DNA of 64,000 nt from Halomonas sp. 7T (GTDB lineage: Bacteria; Pseudomonadota; Gammaproteobacteria; Pseudomonadales; Halomonadaceae): NCBI RefSeq assembly GCF_025643255.1, contig NZ_CP087112.1, positions 1,488,001-1,552,000 on the forward strand. Reading direction: 5' to 3'. The notes under the pieces are model-generated. The model was not told where the DNA came from. It saw only the letters and a list, made by a program, of their open reading frames with translations, and did not search any database. The stretch's first letter is position 1, and each line of letters begins with the position of its first letter. The position numbers and the translations under genes are program-made. This document shows, one piece after another, positions 63,484 to 64,000 of this stretch.

Positions 63484-64000
63484 TTAAAAAGCTGCGGTGC
63501 GAGTTTGCTCATTCACCCAGCCAATCACCCACTGAGCCACCGCTTCAATATCATCAAGATTCAGGTGCACGACCGTTTCGCTTAATGCCACAGGCGCTGG
63601 CCCGCTAGTGGCCACCGCCTGCACCCACGCATCGCTTACAATAGCCGGATCGCCTATCCCCTCACGATAGAGCACAAGCTTAGGGATGGGCCAAGCTTTG
63701 AAACCCTCAACAATCACAAGATCAGGCTGATGGGGTGTCATCAATGCCAGTAGCTGGCTCAAGTCGGGCTCTTTTTGACCGGGGGTTTCTTGCATTAACG
63801 CGAAACGTTCCCGGGAAGCAATCAGCATAGGCGCAGCACCGGCTTGGCGCAGCTGGTAGCTATCCTTACCGGGCTTGTCTATATCAAAACTGTGGTGGGC
63901 ATGCTTAATCACGCCCACTACTAGCCCATCTGCACGCAAACGCGGTAATAGCTGGGTTAATAGCGTGGTTTTGCCTGTGCCGCTCCACGCCGCAACGCCT
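63484..64000 (-). CDS. mobB: MobB, molybdopterin-guanine dinucleotide biosynthesis adapter (5' end cut by window)
   Basis: At least 172 codons; the first few residues lie beyond 64000. A P-loop [13 protein letters not shown] is followed by [28 protein letters not shown] and the end [14 protein letters not shown]. MobB binds GTP and assists MobA in making the guanine-dinucleotide form of the cofactor. It is co-oriented with moaC-moaD after a 13-base gap, forming a mobB-moaCD-moaE operon. MsrP at 8399 is a known user of the molybdopterin form, not of MGD. Confidence 0.92.
   Translation of the reverse strand, partial: GVAAWSGTGKTTLLTQLLPRLRADGLVVGVIKHAHHSFDIDKPGKDSYQLRQAGAAPMLIASRERFALMQETPGQKEPDLSQLLALMTPHQPDLVIVEGFKAWPIPKLVLYREGIGDPAIVSDAWVQAVATSGPAPVALSETVVHLNLDDIEAVAQWVIGWVNEQTRTAAF

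Overview
The window is a chromosomal segment of a gammaproteobacterium, most likely a halophile of the Halomonas/Vreelandella group. This rests on the rrn operon layout (16S, tRNA-Ile, tRNA-Ala, 23S, 5S), on Pseudomonas-like gene families and neighbourhoods (nagZ, ldt, psrA, lexA; ppsA/ppsR; pqiABC; miaE; acnB) and on protein composition. No database search was possible, so genus is an inference. Most of the window is ordinary core genome with short intergenic gaps and many 1-20 base gene overlaps.

Layout: 1-1882 holds the start of hrpB and a RutR-like TetR gene. 2181-7742 is a complete rrn operon on the minus strand with promoter, two boxA sites, processing stems and terminator. 7773-10634 has msrQ/msrP and a divergent di-haem peroxidase. 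10702-17531 is a cydA-cydB-cydD-cydC-adenine deaminase operon (bd oxidase of the short Q-loop, CioAB-like type). 17725-28957 carries a Ca/Na antiporter, pqiABC, a HhH protein, an RhlE-type helicase, an MFS exporter, type I asparaginase, DUF2789, a VTT membrane protein and an SRPBCC protein. 29161-38859 is the queC-queE-queD-ykgJ operon, interrupted by an island. 38888-43472 has a very large SARP-type regulator and miaE. 43947-51055 has acnB, an RraA-like gene, a membrane GDPD and ggt. 51266-58656 has ppsA/ppsR, hpt, nagZ, an L,D-transpeptidase, psrA and lexA. 58693-64000 has a CbiM-like membrane protein, purU, an RNase J-like gene and the molybdopterin genes moaE, moaC-moaD (fused) and mobB.

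The standout feature is an insertion of about 7.2 kb (about 31241-38455) that splits queD. It carries a complete phosphite-oxidation operon, ptxABCDE: an ABC importer for phosphite (ptxA, ptxB, ptxC), the NAD-dependent phosphite dehydrogenase (ptxD) and the LysR regulator (ptxE). The operon is preceded by three 7-base half-sites spaced 11 bases apart that look like a Pho box, placed 10 bases upstream of a plausible -10 element. The island is bordered by a whole IS630-family element on one side and, on the other, by a truncated group II intron reverse transcriptase and a truncated foreign ORF; an IS3-type orfA remnant lies just upstream of ptxA. The two queD fragments (242 and 41 codons) join in frame to a protein of about 283 residues. 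The island therefore seems to have brought phosphite use as a phosphorus source at the cost of this queuosine-pathway gene.

Other points worth attention are the MoaC-MoaD fusion, the SARP/degenerate-cyclase/AAA/TPR regulator of about 1300 residues, a degenerate 13-base tandem repeat just upstream of purU, and the adenine deaminase gene at the end of the cyd operon.
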